This document shows, in pieces, positions 51,385 through 62,219 of a stretch of 64,000 bases of DNA. Positions within the stretch are counted from its first letter, which is position 1. Every line of letters starts with the position of its first letter. The notes under the pieces are model-generated. The model was given only the letters and a program-made list of their open reading frames with translations. It had not been told where the DNA came from and did no database searches. The stretch lies in NCBI GenBank assembly GCA_030268105.1, contig BSDZ01000009.1, positions 939,501 through 1,003,500 of the forward strand, written 5' to 3'. Both the position numbers and the translations under genes were made by a program. The stretch comes from Volvox africanus (lineage: Eukaryota > Chlorophyta > Chlorophyceae > Chlamydomonadales > Volvocaceae).

Positions 51385-51456
51385 AGCTCACGCTGAGACT
51401 TGAACTCAGGTTGGTGGATTCAGAGTCCACAGTGCTAACCACTACACCACGCGAGC
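51385..51456 (-). tRNA. tRNA-Gln (anticodon CTG)
   Basis: A 72-nt cloverleaf on the minus strand without an intron. The acceptor stem pairs GCTCGCG with CGTGAGC (one G-T wobble). The D-arm/A-box is TGGTGTAGTGGTTAGCAC. The anticodon stem GTGGA/TCCAC encloses the loop CTCTGAA, giving anticodon CTG. The T-arm is CTGAG-TTCAAGT-CTCAG. The discriminator base is T, as in other eukaryotic tRNA-Gln, and CCA is not encoded. Both internal RNA polymerase III boxes look intact. It decodes CAG, a frequent codon in the Gln-rich genes nearby. Confidence 0.96.
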
Positions 51457-52660
51457 GTCATGACGTGTTATCAGATACACATCAAAATAACATACAGCAG
51501 TGGTGGTGATTGTATTGGTCGCCCTGGCCACTCGTCCCCCTTCAATTACTGTCCCTGCAGAGAAGTCCCTAAGCTCACACCCAAGCATGAACAGTCTCAA
51601 GGAAGTTCGGCTTGTGAATGCGCTCCTAAGAACCACAACTTTACACCACCGATATGTGCACTGTCGTCCAGTCCTCATGTCCGCCACTTCTCCGAACCAT
51701 TTTCGTCCTTCACTGCGGAAAACGAACGTCCGACGTCCTCGAGCAGATTTGCAACGAGACGTCTCCGAAACCAGGAAGATCTGGGAAGCGAGTCCTGAGA
51801 TGCGAGTTCTGGGTGAGGAAGTCACCCTTTTCCACTCCATATGCGAAACGACTCCCATTCAAATATGACCACCATCGGGTAACCCTTATCAGCGGCCTCA
51901 CTGACACTTTTACCGTACAATACAACAAAGTACGAGGTCTGACGGAATTCACGAATGAGATTGCGCAATTTCTCAAATACCCAATACTCTCCAATAGGTT
52001 TTAGGTTTTTCCTCCTTCTCCACTCGTCTGCAGGCCCCCGTCTCCAGGCGTAACTACCTTTAAAGACTTAGTCCTGAAACTTCTCTAGTATTCCCAGCCT
52101 TCCTAGGCCATATTGGACACACACACGATTGCGAATGATCTAGTCCAAACAGGGACCCTCGTACAAGATACATAGGCGGGTTGCCGCATAACTGTAAGTA
52201 ATGTTCCTCTTCTGGATGCCCGGACTCGCGCCGAGTCCCTTGCGTCAGTGCGAGGCGGGGAAGAGCTTATCTACTAGGGCGAAAAACTCATCCCTGCGTC
52301 TGTGGAGAATGCCGATGGGTTACCAGCAGTTACCCAGGAGCGCCAGGGAGGGAGGGAGGGGGGGAAGAGGAGAGGGACAGCAGCACAGCACAAGGTAACA
52401 AGAACAGTTTCAATAATGACGATGCGACGTGGTGTCCGCGTCGTGGCGGAGCCAAACCGCATTTGCGCTGTCAAGTTCAGGTCAATCAAGACGTAGCGGC
52501 AACCTCTGTGCTGAACCAAGCCATCCCAGCAACATGCGACAACAATGAAGGCACCCCACACTGTCGTTGCGCGTTCTTGCTGCGTTTTCAATCCCCATGT
52601 GCTCTCCCCACTCCACTCTACTCCACTCTACTCCCCCAAAGCACACATACACACACACAC
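51457..52660. other. Intergenic stretch with no confident gene
   Basis: Several overlapping ORFs of 100-140 aa occur on both strands, but none shows a domain or exon-like boundary, and they shadow each other. The missing last exon of the ethanolamine kinase should lie at the right side of this stretch (minus strand, below 52,661). A GGGA-rich run occurs at about 52,343-52,370. Confidence 0.45.
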
Positions 52661-55459
52661 CTGTAGTATTCGGCCCATCGCATTCCCGAATACTCCAGGT
52701 AGTCGAAGTCGATGGGGGAGTATCGCGCCTGAATGAACGACCAGACGCCCCAGTACGCATGTGACACCAGCGCAAACACACACGCCTCCGCCACCAGCCG
52801 GTCCAGCACCGCCTCCTCGACTTCCGCCGCGTTGTCGGTTTCGGAGCGGCCCTCCTGCATGGAGATGTGTTTCTTCGCTAGCTGCTGCAGCTCCCCGGGC
52901 TTGAGGTAATGCCGGAAGAACGCCTTTTGCTGCGCGGAGGACGGAAACCTGCCGGGCGGGGACGCGGGGGAGCGAGCGGGGGAGAGAGTGAGGGATGGGG
53001 CAAGGGAGAGAGAGAAAATGAAACCACTGCCTTGGACAGGTCAAGATGGGTTTCAGAAGCACTGAGGCGGCGAGTGATCCAGGGAGGTGAGCCCGCCGAC
53101 TACACAGCAGACTGCAGCACCGCATAACATCGCAGCATACAAACACAAAGCATAGCACAGATGCACAACACAGAAACACAGCACAAAGCGTAGCATCGCA
53201 CGGCGTAGCACAAAAGTACAGCATGACGTAGCACAACGTATTCGGGCGTGGATGGGACTTACCGGTCGTACACGCAATCAAATCCCGCATATTCGTTGAA
53301 GTGGTTGCCCCAGTCAAAGCCCCGAGGGCCGTAGCAGCTGTACTCAAAGTCAATGAATTGTAGCTTGCCGCCTGCTAGCACCTGCTCGTCCAGTGTCCGT
53401 ACTGCACCAGTCGTACCTGCTGCCGAACCCCCCTCCTCCACTGAGCCACCGGCCCCCAGACCATCGCACGTGCTGCCGTGACCCCCTTCTCCTTTCCCCG
53501 CGGTGCTCCGCCCATTGGCCGCAGCCTCATGAGCAGCCCCTTCCGATTGTACGACCAGAATATTGCCGGACAACAGGTCGTTGTGGCACAAAACCCGGGG
53601 GGACCCCACCCGTCTGCACTTCTCCCGCAGCGTCTTAAGTTCTGTACGCATGGCCCGGAAGTCCACTTTATCGTACGCTGATTGTTTGGCGGGATCGTGG
53701 ACGAAGGAGAGGCCCTGCGCCATTTCCAGCCAGCTGAAGATGGTGTCCCATTGAGATGGCGGCTGAGCAACCGAGTCCAAGCACCCGCCTGGTGGTGCCA
53801 TGGATGCGGATGATGCCCCAGGTGTATTTTCGTTAGGGCATTGATTAGATGTCGTGGGGTGGTTATTGGTTCGGGGGGATATTGCCGCCGCCGCTGCCGC
53901 CGCCGCGCCGCCATCGATCACCGCGTCATCAATTTGTAAATCGTGGAACGCACGGAGGCGGCGAGCGATGTGCGGAACGAACCGTGGGTCGGACATTTCC
54001 TCAGGTGTGAGTGTCTTGGCGGTTAGAAACCTCTCGATGCGACCGTTGTTGAACAACCCCACCACCTGCGGGGCGAAAAATGCGGAAGAGCCTGAAGACG
54101 TGTTGCGGCGCAGTGAGCTCACAGCCTCTAGATGGGCGAGCTGCAGGGCCAAGACGCTTTCAACTAGTTTTGATTCCGGAAGCATTTTGAGCGTCTAGCT
54201 TAATAGTGACCGGGGCTTGTCGTATGGGGGTTGCAGGAAGAGCGGGGCTCCGTAACCCACAATGTGCCTGCCGGGGCTCCGAAACCACAATTTGCTTACC
54301 GGGGCTCCGAAACAAGCTGCATTGAGCTTTAGCAGCAAACCCTTCTCAGCCTCCCGATCGATAAGCAGCTCCGTTTTGTCGCCAAATACCTGCTTATTGG
54401 GGAAGGGTTAACGAACAACACCAGATGCCGTGCTTAAGTACGGCAATGGCCCAGGGCGAGCTTCTAGAGCACCCTCCCCTTCCTCAGTCTCCTCAGCCTC
54501 CTCAGCCTCACATTTTCGTAAACAGAGAGTATCTGGCAACGGTACACACAACGCAGTACAGCCTTTTCCTCGTCGTCCTCTTTCCCTACATTTCTTCCTT
54601 CACCGCCCCAGCACCAGCACCAGCACCAACAAGTTCAGGTGGCACGTCACACAAGGCCGTGACATGCCACTTTGCAAAAAGAGAATACAAATGTGTTTGT
54701 GTGATATCGACGACACGAAGAATTTCGAGTTTAAAGGATGAACCCTTCAGGGCCGAGTGCTAGGGGGAAAGAATGGAAAGAGAATGACTTCATTCATTGA
54801 TAAGCTGTCGAGCAGTACAATGATGGTACGGTACGGTATGGTACCGTACGGCACATCATAGATGGGTGTACAACATGGCAGTGCCTTTAACCTACCCATC
54901 CGCATGTCGCAGATCTGCCGCAAGAGCGATCCGTGTGGGTCTACGATTGCGTTGCCGTACCTTGACAGCTACAGCCGGTAGCGGGGCCGGTGGGTCGACT
55001 TTGACAAGCAAGTTGGAGATTCCCCCCGAGATGCGGGAGATCTTTCCGTCGCAAGGGGGGTTTGTCGTGAAGGAGAAAGAGAAGGGGGGAAACTATGTGT
55101 ATGTGTACGTATATATGTGTGTGAGAGAGAAAGAGCCCGCACCACCTATTATCATTGCTCGCCTATAAACGGATCCTTTTTTGTGTACGTAAGGATATGC
55201 GATGGGTGTGATTTGGACATCCGAATGCTGAAAGCGCAGCGATTTGCATAATTGCCAAGCCGCTTAGGTTAGCGTTGTACGGGTTAGGGAGGACAACGGA
55301 CGAGAAAACGTTGAGACCGCGTGACGCTACCTGCATGTCTGATGGTCGCAAGTCCGCCCATCCTGATAGCAAGCGTGTGCAGATCTGCTTGATCTGACGC
55401 TCGGCCTCCTCTTGACCGTTGCTGAAAATGACGCAGGCCGTGTCCTCGGGCACCGTCAT
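52661..55459 (-). CDS. Ethanolamine kinase (last exon unresolved)
   Basis: Phosphorylates ethanolamine with ATP, the first step of the CDP-ethanolamine route to phosphatidylethanolamine; cytosolic in other organisms. Exons: 55459-55331, 55041-54961, 54389-54300, 54065-53263, 52948-52661; phases close. The N-terminal lobe has RISGGISNLL (nucleotide loop) and AVKVFGDKTELLIDREAE. Brenner's motif is VLCHNDLLSGNIL (about residues 259-270) and the metal site is QFIDFEYS (about 336-343). GFDWGNHFNEYAGF is closer to ethanolamine than choline kinases. Two disordered insertions, each about 55 aa, interrupt the core: one after FHDLQIDDA and one between NILVVQSE and the IDFEYS strand. The coding frame continues past YLEYSGMRWAEYY into an exon I could not choose. 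It diverges from the thioredoxin-like gene. Volvocine algae such as C. reinhardtii lack phosphatidylcholine, which favours the ethanolamine assignment. Confidence 0.88.
54241..54313 (-). repeat. Near-triplicate of exon end plus donor, ethanolamine kinase intron 3
   Basis: The last bases of exon 3 (TTTCGGAGCCCCG) with the following donor and intron start form a unit of about 28 bp. It is repeated twice more downstream in the intron. The true donor reads GTAAGC; the second copy reads GCAGGC and the third is diverged. Confidence 0.8.
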
Positions 55460-55731
55460 TTTTTGGACCGAATATGGCTCAAACAAATTACCATATCAAC
55501 TTCTATAATGTGATTGAAATGATGTAAAGTCCTTTGCATAATTCAGCGGTAGCGCGTCGGTCTTCCCGCGTCGTGCTTGTGCCCGAGGGCCCGACGATGC
55601 CTTCTCGCCAACCGTCTCTCACTGATGCTGCCAGTAACTGGGCATGTGTTGGCGTGGTAATAATAAAATTACCTTTTCGGGAATATATATTCTATTTACA
55701 GAACTTGCAAGAATAGCGTGCTACAGTAACC
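55460..55731. promoter_or_regulatory. Shared divergent intergenic region
   Basis: 272 bp separate the start codons of the ethanolamine kinase (leftward) and the thioredoxin-like gene (rightward). It includes an AT-rich patch at about 55,660-55,700 ahead of the rightward gene. No clear core-promoter element was identified. Confidence 0.5.
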
Positions 55732-58725
55732 ATGAGATTCGCAGACATTGCAAACTTGGTGTTTTTGGCGGTGCTTTTTACCGCATCCAATGTCCTCGGA
55801 ACTTCTTATCCTACAGAACTGGTTGAACTGACGGATTCAAACTTTGAGCATGACACACAAGCAGCATCCGGCCAGACGACGGGCATATGGGCAGTGCTGT
55901 TCACAGACAGCACATTAAAGCGCCACGAGCGCGCGGTACAGGTGTTACAAGAGTTGGCTAACGATGAGGACAAGGAGCTCATCTACGCGCAGGCACGTTG
56001 TGCTCCATGTGGAACCTGGAGCGGCACACAACTCCCTCAGTAGCCCAAATTTTAAGAAGACGGTTTCTGCTTTGCCCGTCATTGGTACATTCCCAGCGAC
56101 TTACACCACCACCAACATCTTCCCGGGGCATATCCGACTCAGTACCCATTGTCACATCTGCCCATACCAGTACCGGGAGGATTCGGGGTTAGTGTTGGTA
56201 TCGCGGTCCCACAGCCCTTTGCCGACTAATCCCCGACTCACTGCGGTGACGAGTTCAATCGCGTCCTGGTTTCCATTTCGACACCTTCGCCGCACATATT
56301 CTCCGCTCTGTGTTTTGTTGTTGTTTTGAATATGTAGTGTATACACACATATGTATATATATATGTATATATGTGTGTGTAAAACGGCCTCCCTATGGTA
56401 TGAGAGGAGGGTTTTGATGCCGCAGCAACGCACGCCACGTAGCGCTTGGCAATCTGCCGCCCCATTGACGTGTACGGCACTAAACGCTTCCCGGCCGCCT
56501 CCGGTCCCTCCCCTGGGGGCCTTAGGTGGACGTGGCTCGCAATTTCAAGTTGGCCAAGCGGTTTGGCGAGGTGATCTTTCCACCCTGCATATTGCTATTC
56601 AGGAATCGTCAGGTGTGTCTGTTTGTGTATGTCTATGTGTCTATGTGTCCGTGTCCGCGTCGTTGCCTGGATAAATAATATATGTATATATATTTATATG
56701 TATGTGTGTGTCGTTGCCTAATTAATACGTACATATGTATGTGCGTGTTTTTTCATACATACATATTGCGTGTGTCATGGGCGATCATGTGGATCGCCCG
56801 TATCAAACTTGGTGACGGTCCACGGGGAGAGGAGCGGCGGGGCAAGCAGAGGCCGAGAGTTGATATGTAGAGGGACATGCGTTAAGACGTTCAGATGTCC
56901 AGACGTGGGGCTGGCGTGTCGCTAGGGCATGGGTAAGTACGGTCCATGGCCTTGCCGTACAGGTTGTCAGGCTGCCGGCTCCTCCCATCACCTCGACTTG
57001 AGGTGCTGCGGCAAAGTTGACACCTCCGATTGCCCCACACATGACCACATCGTGGATCCGTTCTTCCTCTGGTTGCCCCTTCGCCCCTTCGCCTTGGCAG
57101 ATGTACCTTTTTGAGCAGTCGTTCGAGCGGGCGGACATCGGGCAGCAAATACGGGACTTTGTGACTAGTGGGTTTGCGCTAGCGGTAAGCTCCGCCGTAA
57201 TCCGTACCCCGGCAGAAGAGGGCATGTAAGAGCCGGCAGCATACGCGCACACAAACACACACACACACGCGCAAGGCTCTGAGGCCCGCAATTACGGGCG
57301 GATTGATGATCCGGCAGATTGGGGTTTGTGATAGCCCTAAGATTCAGGGATGTATCAAGCCCTGCTTGGGGCCGTAGGCAGGTCTCGATACATCCCTGGA
57401 TCTGGATCTGGATCTGGAGTTCTAGACGTATTGATACTTGACGTGGCTCTGTCGCTCGCAGCGCCAAGCTGGTGAATAGAACATCTGAGTTTTGATTTGG
57501 TGACGGTTCGGCTTCTCTTCTGGAATCCTCACTCGCACTCCTTTCGGATTCTGATCCGCGTGGACCGCTGCAGGACCCTCTAGATGTCCCTGAGAGCCGG
57601 GACCGCCAGCTCAACTTGGTGGGAAACGGGGGGGGGGTTGGCGGTATGCTCGGGGCGCTGAGAGGGTTGGGTCGGACAGCCAAGTTGTCGATGTCGTTTA
57701 AAATCGGGGAGATGGAGACGGAGTCGCGCAGGGGTCGGAAAGCCCGCCAGGACTCGCCGTTTGGAAGACTTTGATTATCGTCTCGCTCGCTTCGTTTGGT
57801 TGTGACACGTATAAGCTTTTTTTACATGTCTGTGTGTCTGTCTGCTCCTCTCTCCCTGCATGCACCTCCCGGCCCCGTTCCCATCCGACCGCTGTTTCTC
57901 CATTGGCCCTCACAGGAGGCGTTTGAGGCCGGCACCAAGATGGATTATAAAACTATCGCCATAGGGGTCCTGATGATAGTGGGGGTGAGTGGCATGCAAG
58001 TGCAAGTGTTGAAGGGGGGGCTATGAGGACAAATGCGAGGACAATCGTACACGACTGAGGGACCTTGGGATTAGGCAAATCCATTAAGCAGCACCGGCGT
58101 CGCTCCGGAACCGATCTCCACTAGTCCCACCGCAACACTGGGGGCGGGTTGTCCTGATTACGGTGTTTACTTCGGTCCCATGAAACGTAACGGATCAGAA
58201 TATGTGGGCTCCTGGCTCAGGGGCGCTGTATTTTGTTCGAACAGATGGGGGCGTCGTATTTTGTTCGGCTGGAGTGAGGTGGCAATAATGCTGCGGCAGT
58301 CCGCGGTAATGGCTTTTGGCTCCATGATTGTATTTTGCCACCTCTGCGTTCAGCAGAATTGTTCAATGTACTTTTGTGTGGCTGAAATTTGTTTCGTTGC
58401 AGCACCGTGTGCCGCCACCTTGATGTTGGGCGGTGTTCCGTTGCAGGGTTTGCTCTTCCAAACCTGGGCGGTTGTTAACAAGGACAAGTTCCGACCAGAG
58501 CCGGGGACACCGGCAGCGGCATCTGCCGCAGCCGCAGCCAAGAAGAAGCCGGGAGAGGAGCAGCAGAAGCAGCAACAGCAGGAGCCTGCGGTCGGCTCTG
58601 CCGCCAAGAAGGCGGGGAAACAGCAGCCGCAGCAGGCGCCGGCAGCAGCTGATGGACCGGCCTCGACATCGGGTGGCAAAGGGGGAACTGTCAAGGGAGG
58701 GAAGAAAGGCAAAGCGTCCCAATAG
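55732..58725 (+). CDS. Membrane-anchored thioredoxin-fold protein lacking CxxC
   Basis: Predicted 259-aa type I membrane protein of the secretory pathway. Exons, all phase 0: 55732-55992, 56526-56612, 57101-57184, 57916-57984, 58447-58725. A signal peptide (VFLAVLFTASNVLG) precedes a thioredoxin-like domain. ELIYAQ|VDVARNFKLAKRFG and FPPCILLFRNRQ match the central strands and cis-Pro region of PDI-type domains. Where the WCxxC active site belongs there is WAVLFTDSTLKRHERA, with no cysteine pair, so oxidoreductase activity is unlikely. One membrane helix (YKTIAIGVLMIVGGLLFQTW) spans the last junction, followed by a cytosolic tail rich in Lys, Gln and Ala. The first intron appears to start GCACGT (a GC-AG intron). 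Introns are long (up to about 730 nt). A TGTAA motif follows the stop. The function is unknown; a chaperone or binding role is an inference. Confidence 0.75.
56345..56376. repeat. AT/GT microsatellite in intron
   Basis: TATATATG-type run inside intron 1 of the thioredoxin-like gene. A second, interrupted TATG/TGTG run lies in intron 2 at about 56,676-56,765. Confidence 0.7.
57345..57398 (+). other. Nested inverted repeat in intron 3 of thioredoxin-like gene
   Basis: CAGGGATGTATC and GATACATCCCTG are perfect 12-bp arms. Inside the loop, CCTGC (57,361-57,365) pairs with GCAGG (57,378-57,382), giving a two-tier hairpin. The function is unknown. Confidence 0.8.
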
Positions 58726-58924
58726 AAATAATATGCCACCCCACACGCAGCCCCGGTGCAACATCTTTAGGTACATTTTCTGCTGTACAGAAATCGAATG
58801 AAACTGCCTTTGCTGTGGAAGGGTCTTAAATACAACCTGGTGACATTGCATGGGCCCTCCCATGAAGGCGGGAGTCCTCGGCACCAGTCGGGAAGTTCTC
58901 AGCGCTGCACGAGAGTCCTAATGA

Positions 58925-58929
58925 TGTAA
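58925..58929 (+). terminator. TGTAA polyadenylation motif
   Basis: TGTAA lies 199 nt after the stop of the thioredoxin-like gene, a usual 3' UTR length for volvocine genes. Confidence 0.5.
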
Positions 58930-59454
58930 CGGATGAGTGGTGGTGTTAAATCCGGATATTTAATGTATTTCCGGCACTCACACATCCCAAGTCAAGTCGG
59001 CTGGTATCTGCATGTCGCCTCCCAGCGAAATCAAATCCTATCTTCTCTTTCGTACTGGTGGAATCCGAGCACCTCTCTTTCCGACGCAACCCAAGAAAGA
59101 AAGAAAGAAAGCGTGCTGCTCCCCGGCAGCAGCGGCGTCCCCCCACCTCGCCTCTCCCACAGCCACCAAGGCGGAAGATTTGAGGCTATTCACAAAACGG
59201 ATACACCTCCTGCGTTCTTCCCTGACATTCCCCTGCGTTGGTGCGTTCGGGGCCTATCCAATCCGAAGCCCCTCTCCGGCCCCCCGAATTTTTGCAGCCA
59301 GCGGAGACAGCAGAGCGCTAGATGCATATTGATACGAACAGTCAATCGGACAGCCTAGTGAGTCAAGCCTCCTTTCACACCACCAGCGTAACCGTCTCCA
59401 GGGCCCCCGTCATTTCCCCGCAGACACCTAGCTGCCTGCAAGGTCAACCACGAT
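58930..59454. other. Convergent 3' region, no gene seen
   Basis: Between the 3' ends of the rightward thioredoxin-like gene and the leftward seven-exon gene. It contains a short GAAA run at about 59,093-59,110. ORFs here lack coding character. Confidence 0.5.
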
Positions 59455-59459
59455 TTACA
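59455..59459 (-). terminator. TGTAA polyadenylation motif
   Basis: TTACA on the plus strand is TGTAA for the leftward seven-exon gene, 107 nt after its stop codon. Confidence 0.5.
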
Positions 59460-59566
59460 AAAAACACCGTGCCCGGTGCCCACGTCACGTCCACGTCCCC
59501 CCAAATATTTTCGACCTTCCAAGTGCCTGCGACGTCTCATGTCGAAGCGGAACTCCAAGGCCCGCT

Positions 59567-61740
59567 TTAGGCGCTGGCTACCACTGCCGCAGGTGCTGCG
59601 GCAGCGGCCGGTGGTACCTCCACGGGCGGCGCCGTCAGGTACTCCTTAAGCGCTGCAGTGGCGGCCTTCGTGGCCGCTTCGTCCTTGCGCTCGCGTACCA
59701 CCGCCAGCAACCGATGGTAAGCCGCCGCGACGCCCTTGTCACCTGCCGGACGTTTGGAGCGGAAGAGCTCCACGAGCCGTGTGAGCAGGGCCAGCTCCGC
59801 TCCCTGGGTAGCCAGCTGCTCCAAAGTCTATTGGTCGGTGCAATTGAGGGCGACACGATTTAATGTGGTGCGGTGTACGGTTGTACGGTTTAGGGCTGTG
59901 CAATTTAGGATTTGGGCTAGGATGCACTACGATTTAGGACGGTGCGGTGCGACTTACGGTACTGCAAGGGGACCGGAGTCGGTGGTGGCTGAAATAGGGG
60001 TCGGCCCTTACGAGGCTTTAAATGATAAGCTGACGCGCGTGCTTTGCATGAAAACTATCCCTATCATATGATATCCCACAAGGGCTTCGGGATACACTTC
60101 CCCGGACACTTTTTGTTTCTCCCATGTCTGCATGTGCCATGAGGCCCATATAGCTATGAGACCCCATACCTCAGCTGCGAAGTAGGTTGACAGCGCAAAC
60201 GTGTCGGCATTGGCGAACACGTCTAGGATGAGCGGTCTGCCATTAGGCAGGCGCAGCGCCATCTCGCAGATGCGCGACAGCCACTTTTTGCGAACGGGCC
60301 TGCGATCGCGCAAGTCCGCATTTGCATGCGAGCAGGCCGCATGTAGGATGTCAGTAGTCAACGGTGGTGAACTTCGGACACCGCAGATCAGAAATCCAGA
60401 TGGTGGGAGCAATGCGTCGGTCCATGGGTGAGTAGGTGTCCATGACCTCAACCCGGCGTGGCAGGCAAGCCTTGAAGAGACTGAGCATCCATGTGACACC
60501 CATGCGACATGGTGGGACATGTCCGCGGGATTAGCTGAGAACGATGAACGTGCGGCAGCGGTGCTGCTGGGAGGTGGTGCTGGGAGGTGGGTTTGAGGTC
60601 CTGCTAGTGCCTTCTTAATGCAACATCCCAAGTAGTACGGATAACATGCTTTATATGGGACACATCAGTGTTTGACTTAGCATGCCGATGTCCAAAGCAA
60701 AAGTCCCGTAGTCACTCTAGGCAAAAGGCCTCGACGCCAACATATTCCTCACCAGTCAAGCTCCAGAGCGCCTGCCAACTCCCTCTTCGATGCGACGTGA
60801 CGAGCGATCAGTCCCAGGGAGCGCTGAGCATGCTCCAGGTTACGAATGCTCTCCACCTGACAAAGAACCCCAGTGCAGGCAGATCCCAAATCGCTAGCCC
60901 AATTAAATAGAAAACATGTTGCGATCAGGGCTGGTTTTCAACCTCACCATAACTAGACCATCCATTTTGGGCAGTGTCCCATTCGTGGCCACTCGCTCTT
61001 GCATAGCAAGGTAAACATCGGCGAAGCTGACACGTTCCATCTCTCGTCGTAGTGCTCCACACGGAATTGCTCGCTTAGACGTGCAGACTCTTAAGCGAGC
61101 TACTTGAGCTCCGACCGCACATTTGCGCGACCAATTACGGACAGGAATTTTGCAGATGGTCTGTATTTTGCAATTCATGATTGTAACACAAACTAAAAGA
61201 AAATTTGATGGGCAAGGCTAGACGTCGAGTAAGTAGTGTCCGTGATCCGTGAAAGGTCCGTGGATAGTTTTCTTCAGGACGGAAGCTAGCCAGCCTTCTG
61301 CACTGAGCAAGGTTTACCTCCAATTGAAATCTTTGTTTTACATTATGCTGGCAAACCTGGTACATACGCACAGAGCCGTCAGCCTTCTTCAGCTACAGAA
61401 ACAGAATTTAGCTGTACCGGCTTCGCGCCATAACTCCCAACGTCCCGAGCTCCCGACCCGTGCCGAGTTCCCAAAACTTCAATTACTAGTGCAAGCGGCC
61501 CAATTCAGATGCTGAAACTCGGTTTCGGGAATTTCGGTGTGCACACCGAATACGGAAGTATCATATGCTGACTTTTGTTGTGGAAAGCAATACAGTCGCT
61601 TCGCCTAGCAGACTTCTTTGAGTTTTCTTCTCCCTTAAGTGTGGTAACGCTTAGGGGGGAAATGTAACTGGGGTAGGGCGGAGTAAGCACCTTGGCAAGG
61701 AAGGTCAGTCCCATCTGGTTCTCGTCCAACCATTCCGTAC
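59567..61740 (-). CDS. Unrecognised multi-exon gene (5' end incomplete)
   Basis: Seven exons whose splice sites and phases agree: 61740-61691 (start uncertain), 61392-61318, 61160-60948, 60856-60753, 60480-60382, 60299-60170, 59827-59567. They encode about 310 residues. Segments include EWLDENQMGLTFLAK, KKADGSVRMYQVC, LRREMERVSFADVYLAMQER, RNLEHAQRSLGLIARHVASK, APTIWISDLRPVRKKWL, GRPLILDVFANADTFAL and EQLATQGAELALLTRLVELF, then an Ala/Pro-rich end. The C-terminal part looks alpha-helical. I see no signal peptide, membrane helix or catalytic motif and cannot name the family. An upstream exon with VYITGYKSDMQAYL near 61,870-61,940 may belong to it. Some of the third exon (around 61,070-61,160) could instead be intron. 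It is convergent with the thioredoxin-like gene. Confidence 0.65.
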
Positions 61741-62219
61741 CTCGTTCCTAACCTTGTCATGTAGGGTGGAAAGCTACAAACGTAGGGGACACCGCGACAC
61801 ATACTGGGCATTGAAGCACTTCACTAGGACATGCATGCCACACTCGCGGAAAGAAGAAAGGACAGGCTGAACTTCGGGTTTGTAAATATGCTTGCATATC
61901 TGATTTGTATCCCGTGATGTACACCTTGTCCAAAACTGCAATTAAGACTCCTCGCATTATATTTTTCTTTAAGTGGATCGTGTTAGTCCGTGACCATATT
62001 TCAAATACTTGCGAAAGAACAAGGGATGCTCGGTGCGGCTAGCACAAGTCGATTGATCGCCTTCTTCGATATCGTTCATCGACATTTTTAAACATATACC
62101 TAGCACTTTCTATGACTATTTGAAGCGCTGAAGCCCGCAACTCGTACACCAAAGTATTTCAAGCGCCGTTCGCTGTCCTCGAGGACAGGTTTGCATTGAC
62201 AATCAAAATACTCATAAAT
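61741..62219. promoter_or_regulatory. Divergent region between seven-exon gene and Deg-like gene
   Basis: Up to about 480 bp between two genes facing away from each other. It probably holds the missing 5' exon of the leftward gene (candidate VLDKVYITGYKSDMQAYLQ frame, minus strand) and both promoters. No core element was identified. Confidence 0.35.

Noticed and set aside
51442..52004. ORFs of 90-140 residues after the tRNA gene
   Set aside because: Mutually overlapping in several frames, without domains, splice signals or coding bias.
54066..54185. Upstream extension of the kinase ORF (MLPESKLVESV...)
   Set aside because: An in-frame acceptor (CCCCGCAG) at 54,066 and the join of ACFGAP to VVGLFNNGRIERF match the kinase family. 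The extension is intron.
55530..55605. tRNA-like D-arm (CAGCGGTAGCGCGTCGGTCTT)
   Set aside because: No matching anticodon stem, T-arm or acceptor stem follows.
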